Assembly: GCA_002367105.1 (NCBI GenBank)
Contig: DFCS01000003.1
Location: 108,374-172,373, forward strand
Direction: 5' to 3'
Source: Hungatella sp. UBA3048
Lineage (GTDB): Bacteria; Bacillota; Clostridia; Lachnospirales; Lachnospiraceae
DNA length: 64,000 nt
The translations under genes were made by a program, and so were the position numbers. Of the stretch, positions 10,039-18,247 are shown piece after piece. The stretch's first letter is position 1. Each line of letters opens with the position of its first letter. Under the pieces are notes generated by a model. The model did not search any database and was not told the DNA's origin. It saw only the letters and a program-made list of their open reading frames with translations.

Positions 10039-10911
10039 CTATGCCTTTTCCTGAATATTGCTGCCGGCAATTCCGCTTGGGCGGAGTAACAAAAACACCA
10101 GCATAATAAGGAAAATAAATACCGGGGTGTATCCTGAACCCACAGTACTGATTAACAGTGTCTCAAGCAGCCCGAGAAGCACGGCTCCGATGATCGCACC
10201 CGGCAGGCTTCCCAGACCTCCGATTACCGAAGCAATAAATCCTTTTACTACCAGACCGCCAAGAGTCGGATACAGTGTGTAGTTAATGCCCAGAAATACA
10301 CCTGCAAGTCCGGCAAGAGCACCTGAAACAATAAACGCAAACTGAATAATCCGTGTAGCATCAATACCCATCAGGTTCGCAGTATCCCTGTCAAAGCTGA
10401 CACTTCGGAGTGCCCTGCCGATTCTGGTTTTCTGGATAATATAGGCCAGTACAAGGAGTGCAACAGCGCTGGTGCAGAACATCAGGAGATCTGATGTAGA
10501 AACAACAACCGACCCAAACTTAATTGCCGCCTTTTTAAAGAACTGGGGATAGCTGTAAAAATTTGCCCCGACTTTCACGGTAACAAGTCCTTCATACAGC
10601 GTTCCCAATGTAATAGAGGAAACGAAAAAGTATACGGAAGAGCTGTTACGCTGTATAATACGGCGAAATGCCACAAATTCTCCAATCAGTGCAATGCAGC
10701 CGCCCGTTACTATCGCAACCAGAATTGTCGGAATCAACCCCAGTCCTTTGGAGGCTACCAAAAAATATCCAACAAACGCACACAGCGTCATGGTCGCACC
10801 ATGAGAGAAATTTGAAAACTTTAAAACATTAAATATCAATGAGAAGCCCGTCGCAATCAGCGCGTAGACAGATCCCGTCGCAAGGCCGTTGATTATAATC
10901 TGCAGTGACAT
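10039..10911 (-). CDS. livH: Branched-chain-amino-acid-type ABC importer permease LivH
   Basis: 290 aa permease with eight predicted membrane spans. LATGSVYALIATGFSLIFNVLKFSNFSHGA at the N-terminus is the LivH hallmark, and DRDTANLMGIDATRII is the EAA-type coupling loop that contacts the ATPases. It sits between livK (27 bp upstream) and livM (12 bp downstream). Confidence 0.93.
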   Translation of the reverse strand: MSLQIIINGLATGSVYALIATGFSLIFNVLKFSNFSHGATMTLCAFVGYFLVASKGLGLIPTILVAIVTGGCIALIGEFVAFRRIIQRNSSSVYFFVSSITLGTLYEGLVTVKVGANFYSYPQFFKKAAIKFGSVVVSTSDLLMFCTSAVALLVLAYIIQKTRIGRALRSVSFDRDTANLMGIDATRIIQFAFIVSGALAGLAGVFLGINYTLYPTLGGLVVKGFIASVIGGLGSLPGAIIGAVLLGLLETLLISTVGSGYTPVFIFLIMLVFLLLRPSGIAGSNIQEKA

Positions 10912-10937
10912 GATATGCCTCCATCCATTTAAAAGCT

Positions 10938-12155
10938 TTAGTTATCTGCGCTGAATCTTTCCAACATCTTTGGTGTTGTTCCTTCATAGGTAAACATAAC
11001 CATATCAAGACCGGTAGTCATATGAGTCTTTGGATCAATGGAGATATTTCCGGTAAGGCCATTAAAATCCTTTACATTTTCAATTGCAGTACGAAGTGCA
11101 GCAGGGTCATCTGTTCCTGTCTCTTCCAGACACTTAACGGCAACTTTAACGATGTCATATCCAAGGAAAAACTTGTTGGTAGCTTCTACCCCTGTTTTTT
11201 CTTTAACCGCTGCAATCATTTTCTGAAGCTCCGGCTCTGTGTCATCCACATTGTTAATGCAGTATACACCATCACTGCTTCCGCCGAGCATCGTGTTGAA
11301 AGGAGGACATGCGTCCAGGCCGCAGATGATTGCGCCTTCATATCCCAGCGCACGTGCTGCCGTAACAATATTTACAAGATCCTTGGTATAGTTTGGCGCA
11401 TAGATCGCATCAACATTTGCATTCACGATAGGGGACAGCAAGGTTTTGAAGTCTGTATCGTTTGCATTGTAAGCAACCTGCTGTTTTTCATCAACCGTAC
11501 CGCCATTTTCAGTAATTGTGGTAATGAAAGGATCTTTCAATGAAAGTGAGTAGGCATTACTTTCATTATAAATAACCCCGAAGGTCTTAAAGCCGTTCTT
11601 CATAGCGTACTTTGCCATAATGGCTCCCTGCTGGATCGCATTGGGCTGAAAACAGAACATGTTCTTATATGGAGTGCCATCCGCCTTAAGCTGTGCGCTG
11701 GGATCCATGGCAAGGCCCATAACCGGAACTTCATACTGCTCCGAGGTTTCCTTAATAGCCAGAGCGATATTTGCAACTGGCGGTCCTACGATAATGGAAA
11801 CCTTGTCAGAAGTTACCGCTTTTGTATATGCGTTAATCGCTTCTGTTACATCCGCCTTGGTATCATAGGTGTTCATAACAAGCTTTTTCCCATTTACTCC
11901 GCCATTCTCATTGATTTCATCCACGGCCCACTGCGCTCCTGCCTCTACCATCTGGCCAAGGCTGGAAGTAGCTCCCGTAATATCCTGGAGACATCCGATT
12001 AAGATTTCTCCATCCGCTTCCGTTCCCCCCGCTTTGGTTTCCGTTCCTGTTGATGCTGCATTTGCAGCGGTGGTTGAAGGCACCTGGGAACTTCCGCATG
12101 CCGCCAGATTAAATGTCATCAGACCCGCAAACATAATTGCCATTGCTTTTTTCAT
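10938..12155 (-). CDS. livK: Periplasmic-binding-type lipoprotein LivK, substrate-binding subunit
   Basis: 405 aa from the ATG at 12153-12155, eight bases after AAAGGAG. The signal peptide ends in the lipobox LAAC followed by GSS, so the mature protein is a membrane-anchored lipoprotein. The body is a type-I periplasmic binding fold (GCLQDITGATSSLGQ, VSIIVGPPVANIALAI, TPKMLERFSADN). It is the first gene of the minus-strand transporter/dehydratase operon, with a good promoter 190 bp upstream. The ligand cannot be deduced from sequence. Confidence 0.92.
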   Translation of the reverse strand: MKKAMAIMFAGLMTFNLAACGSSQVPSTTAANAASTGTETKAGGTEADGEILIGCLQDITGATSSLGQMVEAGAQWAVDEINENGGVNGKKLVMNTYDTKADVTEAINAYTKAVTSDKVSIIVGPPVANIALAIKETSEQYEVPVMGLAMDPSAQLKADGTPYKNMFCFQPNAIQQGAIMAKYAMKNGFKTFGVIYNESNAYSLSLKDPFITTITENGGTVDEKQQVAYNANDTDFKTLLSPIVNANVDAIYAPNYTKDLVNIVTAARALGYEGAIICGLDACPPFNTMLGGSSDGVYCINNVDDTEPELQKMIAAVKEKTGVEATNKFFLGYDIVKVAVKCLEETGTDDPAALRTAIENVKDFNGLTGNISIDPKTHMTTGLDMVMFTYEGTTPKMLERFSADN

Positions 12156-12344
12156 ATACACTTCTCCTTTTCTCTTTTGAAAGAATAAGCACCTCTTGTC
12201 AGATACTTTCCTCCGTTTTTTCGTGCTACTTTGACAATTTTCCTTTTAGCTCTCAATATGTTATCGTTTTCATATTGATTTTTAAAAAATTTAAAGAGAT
12301 CATTTCGCTATTTTGCTCAAATATCACTCTTTAAATCCAAAAAC

Positions 12345-12373
12345 ATCATACATCTTTTTTATCTTTATGTCAA
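12345..12373 (-). promoter_or_regulatory. Sigma-A-type promoter of the liv/dehydratase operon
   Basis: On the minus strand TTGACA (12368-12373), a 17-bp spacer and TATGAT (12345-12350) form a near-consensus promoter, leaving an untranslated leader of roughly 180 nt before livK. Confidence 0.7.
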
Positions 12374-12418
12374 TATATACAAAATAACTTTATTTAAATA
12401 TTTATTTCGTATATGAAA

Positions 12419-12481
12419 AGGTTGTCATATTCAGCGTTTTTTATACCTTTTTGTTGACAACCATAAAGATGTGAGTATAAT
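12419..12481 (+). promoter_or_regulatory. Promoter and inverted repeat upstream of the aldolase-like gene
   Basis: TTGACA (12454-12459), a 16-bp spacer and TATAAT (12476-12481) form a promoter reading towards the gene at 12540. The -35 box lies inside an inverted repeat GGTTGTCA (12419-12426) / TGACAACC (12455-12462), a plausible operator or loop-forming site for the locus regulator. Confidence 0.65.
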
Positions 12482-12539
12482 TTAGATAAACTGAATTGAT
12501 AAAACACTATAGATTATTGCAATTAAGGAGTATTCAACT

Positions 12540-13487
12540 ATGAATGAAATTCTGAATAGAATTCAAAAAATCGGCATTATGCCGGTTGCAGTACTTGATG
12601 ATGTAAAAAATGCGGTTCCTCTTGCAGAGGCCCTCTGCGGAGGGGGGATTCACTGTGTAGTAATTCCCCTCTCCACCTGCGCCGCCGAAGAATCCATTCG
12701 CATAATAACCGAACGGTTTCCGCAAATGCTGATCGGAGCCGGCGACATTCAGACAGCCGCACAGGCCAGTCTCGCAGTTAATGCAGGTGCAGAATTTATC
12801 GTAAGTCCGGAGTTCTCTGTTGTAACATATTGTATCGGCAGGGCCATACCGGTAATACCAGTTGTTTCCACTCCGGACGATGTTGAAACGGCAATTTTAT
12901 TTGGGCTTGACGCTGTAAAAGTTTCCTCTGCCGGACAGGATAGGGACCTCCATATAAGCCAGAACATGTATTCATCCTATAATCACATAAACTTTATTCC
13001 AGCTGACGGCATTAATGAGAAAAACAGCAGATCCTGTCTGTCTTTCGATAATATTCTGGCCTGCAGCTTGGTGGTGGAACAGGAATTGATCCAGGCAGGG
13101 GAATTTGAAAAAATACGAGTACTGGCAACGAAGGCCATCCATACTATGCTGGGTTTCGAATTCACCCATATTGGGATAAACTTAAGTACCGATGCGGAAG
13201 CAGAAAAAACAGCGGGAATATTTGAGGAAATGTTCGGATTTCAAAAAAAATCAGGAGCCGGTTCTGTATTCGCCGGTACTGCCATTGAATGTATGAAACC
13301 TCCTTATTTCGGTACGAAAGGTCATATCGCTATCGCCACCAACTCCATTGTCCGTGCAAGAAATTACTTTGAAACAGCAGGTTATAAGTTCAATGAAGCT
13401 TCTGCAAAATTCGATAATAATAAAATGATTGTAATCTATTTTGAAGAGGAAGTCGGAGGCTTTGCTGTTCACATTCTTCAGCGGTGA
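12540..13487 (+). CDS. KDPG-aldolase-like domain fused to a VOC (glyoxalase-fold) domain
   Basis: 315 aa, RBS AAGGAG. Residues 1-195 follow the class I KDPG/KHG aldolase barrel: MPVAVLDDVKNAVPLAEAL, the GAG strand motif, IPVIPVVSTPDD, and Lys127 in LDAVKVSSA at the position of the Schiff-base lysine. By hand alignment to E. coli Eda, the catalytic Glu45 and Arg49 of EVTLRT are Val41 and Ser45 here, and the phosphate-loop TGGI region reads ADGI. Residues 199-315 form a VOC-like domain (FTHIGINLS, GHIAIATNSIVRARNYF, VGGFAVHIL). Clostridial KDPG aldolases with this tail exist. The changed residues suggest altered chemistry or substrate. It is divergent from the dehydratase operon, which would supply a 2-keto-3-deoxy acid. 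Confidence 0.82.
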   Translation: MNEILNRIQKIGIMPVAVLDDVKNAVPLAEALCGGGIHCVVIPLSTCAAEESIRIITERFPQMLIGAGDIQTAAQASLAVNAGAEFIVSPEFSVVTYCIGRAIPVIPVVSTPDDVETAILFGLDAVKVSSAGQDRDLHISQNMYSSYNHINFIPADGINEKNSRSCLSFDNILACSLVVEQELIQAGEFEKIRVLATKAIHTMLGFEFTHIGINLSTDAEAEKTAGIFEEMFGFQKKSGAGSVFAGTAIECMKPPYFGTKGHIAIATNSIVRARNYFETAGYKFNEASAKFDNNKMIVIYFEEEVGGFAVHILQR

Positions 13488-13536
13488 TTTGAACTGATCG
13501 TACTTTCGTGTCCGGTTCCTGTAAGATAAAATAAAT

Positions 13537-13568
13537 GCCACAAGCATTCATGCATAAATGCTTGTGGC
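13537..13568. terminator. Bidirectional terminator-like hairpin
   Basis: GCCACAAGCATT (13537-13548) pairs with AATGCTTGTGGC (13557-13568) over an 8-nt loop, between two convergent genes. T-rich DNA follows on the minus strand. Confidence 0.65.
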
Positions 13569-13601
13569 TTATAAATGGAGATCGTTGGCTGGATTTTTGT
13601 A

Positions 13602-14969
13602 CTAATCCGTCCTGGTCACTCTCCAGATGACCCCCGTATTCGGAATAAACGCATCCGGATTCCCCTGAATATTCAGTCCGGTATCTACGATATACATTGC
13701 TCCGTCAGGACCGAATAACAGATGGGCCAGTCTCTCAAGACCTCCTCCGTTTGACAAAGAGGACGGAAATCCCGTCCGATTGATGGCAAACGTGCTGATG
13801 GTCCTGGATTTCATATCGATTTTGGATATTCTGTGTCCTGCATTCGCATAGGATATGGTATCGCCGACCTTGGTGCGTATGGTACTGCCATATTCAGCGA
13901 TGTATACATCTCCATAGGGACCGAATTTGGAATTATAGTTAAATTCAAACCCCCTTATGGAGGAATTAGGCGGAAATGTCACGTAGGGCCTTGGGGGAAC
14001 ATTGGGCTGATTTTTTAAGAGAAGAGAAGGCTGAACACCTCCACTAGGCGTAAAACGCGGCGAATTTACAGGTTCGCCACCGGAATAATCCGGCCATCCA
14101 TACCACAAATTTGGGGTAATATAATAAAAATCATCCGTAGCATTCTCAATGGGCCTGCTTCCCACTGCCTGATAACCGTTATTGGCCGCATACAACTGGC
14201 CGCCTGAGTCAAATCTTAAGTAAGAAGGATTTCTGAACCCCCATGCGACCTGTTCTAAGTTGGAGCCGTCCAGATTTGCCCTGAGAATGCTTCCCGATGC
14301 CTTTATATACCGCTTTCTGATCTCGTACTCTATATTTGGAATGCCATAAGGAGAAAAAGCCCCCGTTACAGCGATATCATCGGGCAAGCCTTCTGTCAGT
14401 ATGTTATTTGTTGCGAAGTTTTGTCCATAAAGCATGACATAATCTCCTGTGTAATCACACAGAAGCGGAGAAACAGTCACCCACTCATTGTCATTCCCGA
14501 CGACACCGCTGTTAGTCACCGTTCCCTGCCCGAAATACATCTTATTATCCGGAGAAAAGGCGACCGGGCTGTTATAGTTATCGCCGTTGCTGGGCAACCC
14601 CATGATAATATTCTGCCTTGTACCATCTTTGTAGATCTTTGTGATAAATCCTCTGTGAGATACGTAGATCACACCGTTTAAATAATTTATCCCTGATATG
14701 GGGGTTACAAAACCATCTGCGATCGTTTCAAACTGACCATTGATCATCTGCAATATCCGGGGATTTCCGGTAGCCAAACCGGAATCAGCCACCATGATCT
14801 CCCCGTTTTCATTAAATAACATCCCAATCGGAGAATTCAGATTTTTCATAAATACTTCTATCTGATAACCCGTGACGATATAAATATCAGATGGATTCAA
14901 ATACCTTTCCGCAAAACCATTGTCTTCATTGCAGGAGCTGATATTTCTCCCATTACTATTATAGAACAT
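13602..14969 (-). CDS. Glucose/sorbosone-dehydrogenase-like beta-propeller protein
   Basis: 455 aa without a signal peptide or membrane segment, so cytoplasmic as read. Repeated propeller-blade motifs are visible: SPIGMLFNENGEIMVADSG, YNSPVAFSPDNKMYFGQG, RNPSYLRFDSGGQLYAANNG, and a final LLFGPDGAMYIVDTG. This matches the soluble PQQ-type glucose/sorbosone dehydrogenase fold (NHL-like six-blade propeller). Members oxidise sugars, but many Firmicute homologues have no shown activity and PQQ is not made by this group, so an enzymatic role is doubtful. Its start lies 95 bp after the stop of the korB gene; A/T-rich spacer DNA could hold its own promoter. Confidence 0.75.
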   Translation of the reverse strand: MFYNSNGRNISSCNEDNGFAERYLNPSDIYIVTGYQIEVFMKNLNSPIGMLFNENGEIMVADSGLATGNPRILQMINGQFETIADGFVTPISGINYLNGVIYVSHRGFITKIYKDGTRQNIIMGLPSNGDNYNSPVAFSPDNKMYFGQGTVTNSGVVGNDNEWVTVSPLLCDYTGDYVMLYGQNFATNNILTEGLPDDIAVTGAFSPYGIPNIEYEIRKRYIKASGSILRANLDGSNLEQVAWGFRNPSYLRFDSGGQLYAANNGYQAVGSRPIENATDDFYYITPNLWYGWPDYSGGEPVNSPRFTPSGGVQPSLLLKNQPNVPPRPYVTFPPNSSIRGFEFNYNSKFGPYGDVYIAEYGSTIRTKVGDTISYANAGHRISKIDMKSRTISTFAINRTGFPSSLSNGGGLERLAHLLFGPDGAMYIVDTGLNIQGNPDAFIPNTGVIWRVTRTD

Positions 14970-15063
14970 TGGCTTTTTCCAGGAAATTTTTTATTACATT
15001 ATATTCATTTTTGTTAAAATTATACAGTTATAGGAAATATTGCAGCAAGCTTATTTTTTAGAA

Positions 15064-15909
15064 TCAAATAAAACTGTGAATCAGGTCCTTGAGCACGCTT
15101 TCCTCTGTTTTTTGTTCGATCAGTGGCAGTCCGTCTTTTAAAAGTCTGTTTTTTCGGTGAAACTCCATTTTTTCTTCCCGATAGAGGATGCCGGTGGGGA
15201 TTTTTTCACTGACTTCCATCGACATTTTAATGGCTTCCAGCCGATCCGTCGGGTCATAATCTTCTCCAAGAGGCGCCGCCATATTTTTATAATAGGCAAA
15301 GGTATTGATTTTGTTGAAGCTGATGCAAGGCTGCAGGATATCCACAAACGCATACCCCGGATAAAGGATGGCCTCCTTCATGATGCTCACCAGCTGCTTT
15401 GAATCACCACTAAAACCTCTCGCAACAAATCCCGCTCCCGAAGCAATGGCCAGAAGCACCGGATTTAAGGGCGTATTTCTGTTGCCGTCGGTCTGGACTC
15501 CCGTAATGAGTCCTTCACCGCTGGTGGGTGATGCCTGCCCCTTGGTCAGTCCGTATATCTGATTGTCATGAACAAAATGTGCGATATTGACATTCCTTCT
15601 TATGTTGTGAATAAAGTGGTTGCCTCCTTCGCCGTAAGAGTCCCCGTCTCCGGAATTTACTATGACAGTGAGCTTTTCGTTGGCTATTTTGGCAGCAACT
15701 GCAGCCGGAAGTGCTCTTCCGTGAAGCCCGCAGAAGCTGTTGGCGCTTAAATACTGAGGCGTTTTCGCTGCCTGACCGATTCCTGCCACCATCAGCACCT
15801 TATTTGGCTCTATGCCCAGCTCCTCCAATGCCGTTTTCAGGCTGTTTAATATGGAGAAATTTCCGCACCCCGGACACCAGGCTGTTTCATAAGTTGTGAA
15901 TTTATCCAT
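15064..15909 (-). CDS. korB: 2-oxoacid:ferredoxin oxidoreductase beta subunit
   Basis: 281 aa. WCPGCGNFSI at residues 11-20 and the thiamine-diphosphate/Mg motif GDGDSYGEGGNHFIHNIRRN followed by DNQIYGLTKGQASPTS are diagnostic of the beta subunit. It pairs with the fused gamma-alpha subunit immediately upstream, with no gap between stop and start. The enzyme oxidatively decarboxylates a 2-oxo acid to an acyl-CoA, reducing ferredoxin; which 2-oxo acid (2-oxoglutarate, pyruvate or a branched one) cannot be told from these motifs. Confidence 0.92.
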   Translation of the reverse strand: MDKFTTYETAWCPGCGNFSILNSLKTALEELGIEPNKVLMVAGIGQAAKTPQYLSANSFCGLHGRALPAAVAAKIANEKLTVIVNSGDGDSYGEGGNHFIHNIRRNVNIAHFVHDNQIYGLTKGQASPTSGEGLITGVQTDGNRNTPLNPVLLAIASGAGFVARGFSGDSKQLVSIMKEAILYPGYAFVDILQPCISFNKINTFAYYKNMAAPLGEDYDPTDRLEAIKMSMEVSEKIPTGILYREEKMEFHRKNRLLKDGLPLIEQKTEESVLKDLIHSFI

Positions 15910-17577
15910 CTACTTGGAACCTCCTTCCAACACCTGCTTTGCAATTTCTTCTCCGGATATCTGTCTGCCGTCATATTTTAATATGCTTATATTGCATTCT
16001 ATACCGGTCTGTTCCCTTATGAGAGAGGCCAGCTGGCCTGTGGCATTCTGTTCTACGTTGATTAAGGTCCTGCCCTTTGCATAGAAGTTCAGTTTTTCCT
16101 GAGGAAGGGGATAAACATCTCCAAATACCAAAGCCCCATAGCTTCCAATCCCATTTTTATTAAGCAGAGATACGGCTTCCCTGATGGGACCATAGGTAGA
16201 CCCCCAGCCCAGGAGAAGGGTTTCGCACTGCTCTTCCCCCATAAACTCCGGCTCCATCAGTTCCCGGATAAGGCCCTTTAATTTTCTCATCCTCTTATCC
16301 ACCATTTGATTCCTGACTTCTGCCGATTCCGTTATCCAGCCTCTTTCATCATGCTCATCACTGTCAGCAGCCACAAGATGATTGGTCAGTCCCGGGATAA
16401 GCCTGGGAGAGATACCGTCCTCCGTTATCCTGTAACGCAGATACTCCCCTTCCGCTTCACTGGCATGGCTGACCAGTTCCAGCCCGGATGTATCAAAAGG
16501 CTTCACGCAGGCCGTTGTATCTCCCAGATATTGATCACTGAGCAGTATGACAGGTAACTGATACTTTTCCGCCAGGTTCAGCGCCCGGAAGGTCTGATAA
16601 AAAGCATCCTCATGATTTCTCAAGGCTATGACCAGCCTGGGAAATTCCCCCTGTGATGCAGAAATGACGAACTTTAAATCACTTTGCTCTGTTCTTGTGG
16701 GGAGACCGGTCGCCGGGCCGGGCCTCTGCACATCCACGGCCACCAGCGGAATCTCCGCAATGCCGGAAAATCCCAACGCTTCCACCTTTAAGCAGAAGCC
16801 GCCTCCGCTGGTCCCGGTCATGGCCCTTGCTCCCGCAAAGGAAGCGCCCAATGCCATATTGACCGCGGCGATCTCATCTTCCGCCTGCTCCACCACGATC
16901 CCCGCCTCATGTCCTACAGAAGCCAGATATTCCAAAACAGCCGTGGAAGGAGACATGGGGTAAGCGGAATAAAACCTAAGCCCTCCGGCCACGGCACCAA
17001 GTCCCAGAGCCTTGCTGCCTGAAATGAGCATGTAATCCTTATATCTGCCATCCAAATGCTTAAATTTCGCTTCAACGGCTGTGTAGCCTGCTTCAGCCGC
17101 CTTTACATTGACCTCAAGGATTTCTTTCTTCATGACACCGGCCATGACTTCACCTGCATATGTAAATGGCTCGCCAAAGAGCTTCAATACCGCGCCCACC
17201 GCCACGCTGCCGGAAGCCTTCCCATTCCCCAGTTCTTTCGCTATTTTATTCATGGAAAGCTTAATGACTCTGGAGTCCTCATCCGGATAAGCAAAACTGC
17301 TGTCACATAATATAAATCCTTTGGACGTCAGTTTATGCTTATGCAAATCAATGGTTTCCTCATTTAAAGCTACAATCCCATCCAAAACATCGCTGTGTGA
17401 GGTTATTTCCTCCGTACCAAAGCGAAGCAGGGAAAAATTGTGCCCGCCACGCACGCGGGACATGAAATCTCTGGTGGTATAGATATAATAGCCGGAATGC
17501 TTCAGAAGCTTTTCCAGAATTGCGACCGTGGTATCAATGCCCTGCCCGGCAGCACCACCAATCAGAATATTATACAT
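15910..17577 (-). CDS. korA: 2-oxoacid:ferredoxin oxidoreductase, fused gamma-alpha subunit
   Basis: 555 aa. Residues 1-180 are the gamma domain (GGAAGQGIDTT, RVRGGHNFS); residues 190-555 are the alpha pyrimidine-binding and C-terminal domains (GLRFYSAYPMSPSTAVLEYLA, TGTSGGGFCLKVEALGF, GPATGLPTRTEQSDL). The fused gamma-alpha arrangement is common in KorA-type enzymes of anaerobes. The start ATG at 17575-17577 is preceded by AAAGGAGG. It forms a two-gene operon with korB and would pass pyruvate or another oxo acid into acyl-CoA with ferredoxin reduction. Confidence 0.92.
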   Translation of the reverse strand: MYNILIGGAAGQGIDTTVAILEKLLKHSGYYIYTTRDFMSRVRGGHNFSLLRFGTEEITSHSDVLDGIVALNEETIDLHKHKLTSKGFILCDSSFAYPDEDSRVIKLSMNKIAKELGNGKASGSVAVGAVLKLFGEPFTYAGEVMAGVMKKEILEVNVKAAEAGYTAVEAKFKHLDGRYKDYMLISGSKALGLGAVAGGLRFYSAYPMSPSTAVLEYLASVGHEAGIVVEQAEDEIAAVNMALGASFAGARAMTGTSGGGFCLKVEALGFSGIAEIPLVAVDVQRPGPATGLPTRTEQSDLKFVISASQGEFPRLVIALRNHEDAFYQTFRALNLAEKYQLPVILLSDQYLGDTTACVKPFDTSGLELVSHASEAEGEYLRYRITEDGISPRLIPGLTNHLVAADSDEHDERGWITESAEVRNQMVDKRMRKLKGLIRELMEPEFMGEEQCETLLLGWGSTYGPIREAVSLLNKNGIGSYGALVFGDVYPLPQEKLNFYAKGRTLINVEQNATGQLASLIREQTGIECNISILKYDGRQISGEEIAKQVLEGGSK

Positions 17578-17730
17578 AGACTTTCCTCCTTTTGAATTTT
17601 GACTAATTATATCTTATTTTTGCAATATTATCAATATTCCTCTTAATATGCATGAAATATCTGCATCAAGTTTGTTAATTTTTTATTTATTTCGACAAAA
17701 CCAGACCAATTATATTATTTTCTATTCCAA

Positions 17731-17844
17731 ATATATACCCCTACTGGATCTATCTTCCCCATATGCAAACCGAACATTAACAAATCCCGCGGTTGATGGA
17801 CCACTATTCTCATAAGTGACGTTTCCTATTGTTCCATGTGGCTT
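17731..17844 (-). pseudogene. Possible coding relic (about 37 codons)
   Basis: A minus-strand frame without a start reads KPHGTIGNVTYENSG, then continues PSTAGFVNVRFAYGEDRSSR and ends GIYLE-stop. The composition looks like real protein, but a TGA interrupts it upstream and I do not recognise the family. Called only as a possible degraded 3' end of a gene. Confidence 0.3.
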
Positions 17845-18021
17845 TCACATTTGTCTAACAAATATATTTCATAGGAACTATTGAAAATAAAGAGGATTAG
17901 TGTTAGCATACAATAATCAAGACCAATGGCTTCACATTAGCAGAAAGAAGTACTTGATGTAGTCAGCCATCAAATCCTGCACATTTTTAAAGCTTCGCAA
18001 TCAGCTTAAGGAATATTTAAT

Positions 18022-18050
18022 TTGACATACCTTATTCTTTCTTGTAAAAT
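18022..18050 (+). promoter_or_regulatory. Promoter of the kup leader
   Basis: TTGACA (18022-18027), 17-bp spacer, TAAAAT (18045-18050). Transcription would start just ahead of the structured leader. Confidence 0.75.
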
Positions 18051-18058
18051 ACCCATAT

Positions 18059-18206
18059 CAAAAGGGAGTAGTTTGCACTGAATAGGTGTTTGCGATAGCA
18101 TCAATCCGATTATAATCAACGCTTTTAAAGCATACTATAATCTGCATCGCAACGAAGTAACAAGACTTTTGTTGTAATGTTTATGTTACAGCAGGGGTTT
18201 TTTTTT
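18059..18206 (+). ncRNA. yybP-ykoY-like riboswitch leader with overlapping terminator
   Basis: The leader opens with CAAAAGGGAGTAG and closes with AACAAGACTTTTG, both close to the conserved ends of the yybP-ykoY (Mn2+) aptamer. CAAAAG (18059-18064) pairs with CTTTTG (18166-18171) as P1. An inner stem pairs TTGCGAT-A-GCA (18090-18100) with TGCATCGCAA (18143-18152), and further nested stems (ATTATA/TATAAT, GCTTT/AAAGC) fill the middle. The P1 3' strand is also the start of a terminator, 18166-18197 with T9 after it, so P1 and terminator exclude each other: the layout of a ligand-ON attenuator. The family call is from memory of the consensus; other cation-sensing leaders remain possible. Confidence 0.55.
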
Positions 18207-18247
18207 GACTTTTTTACAAAAAAGCAAAATATGGCAAAGGGGATATC

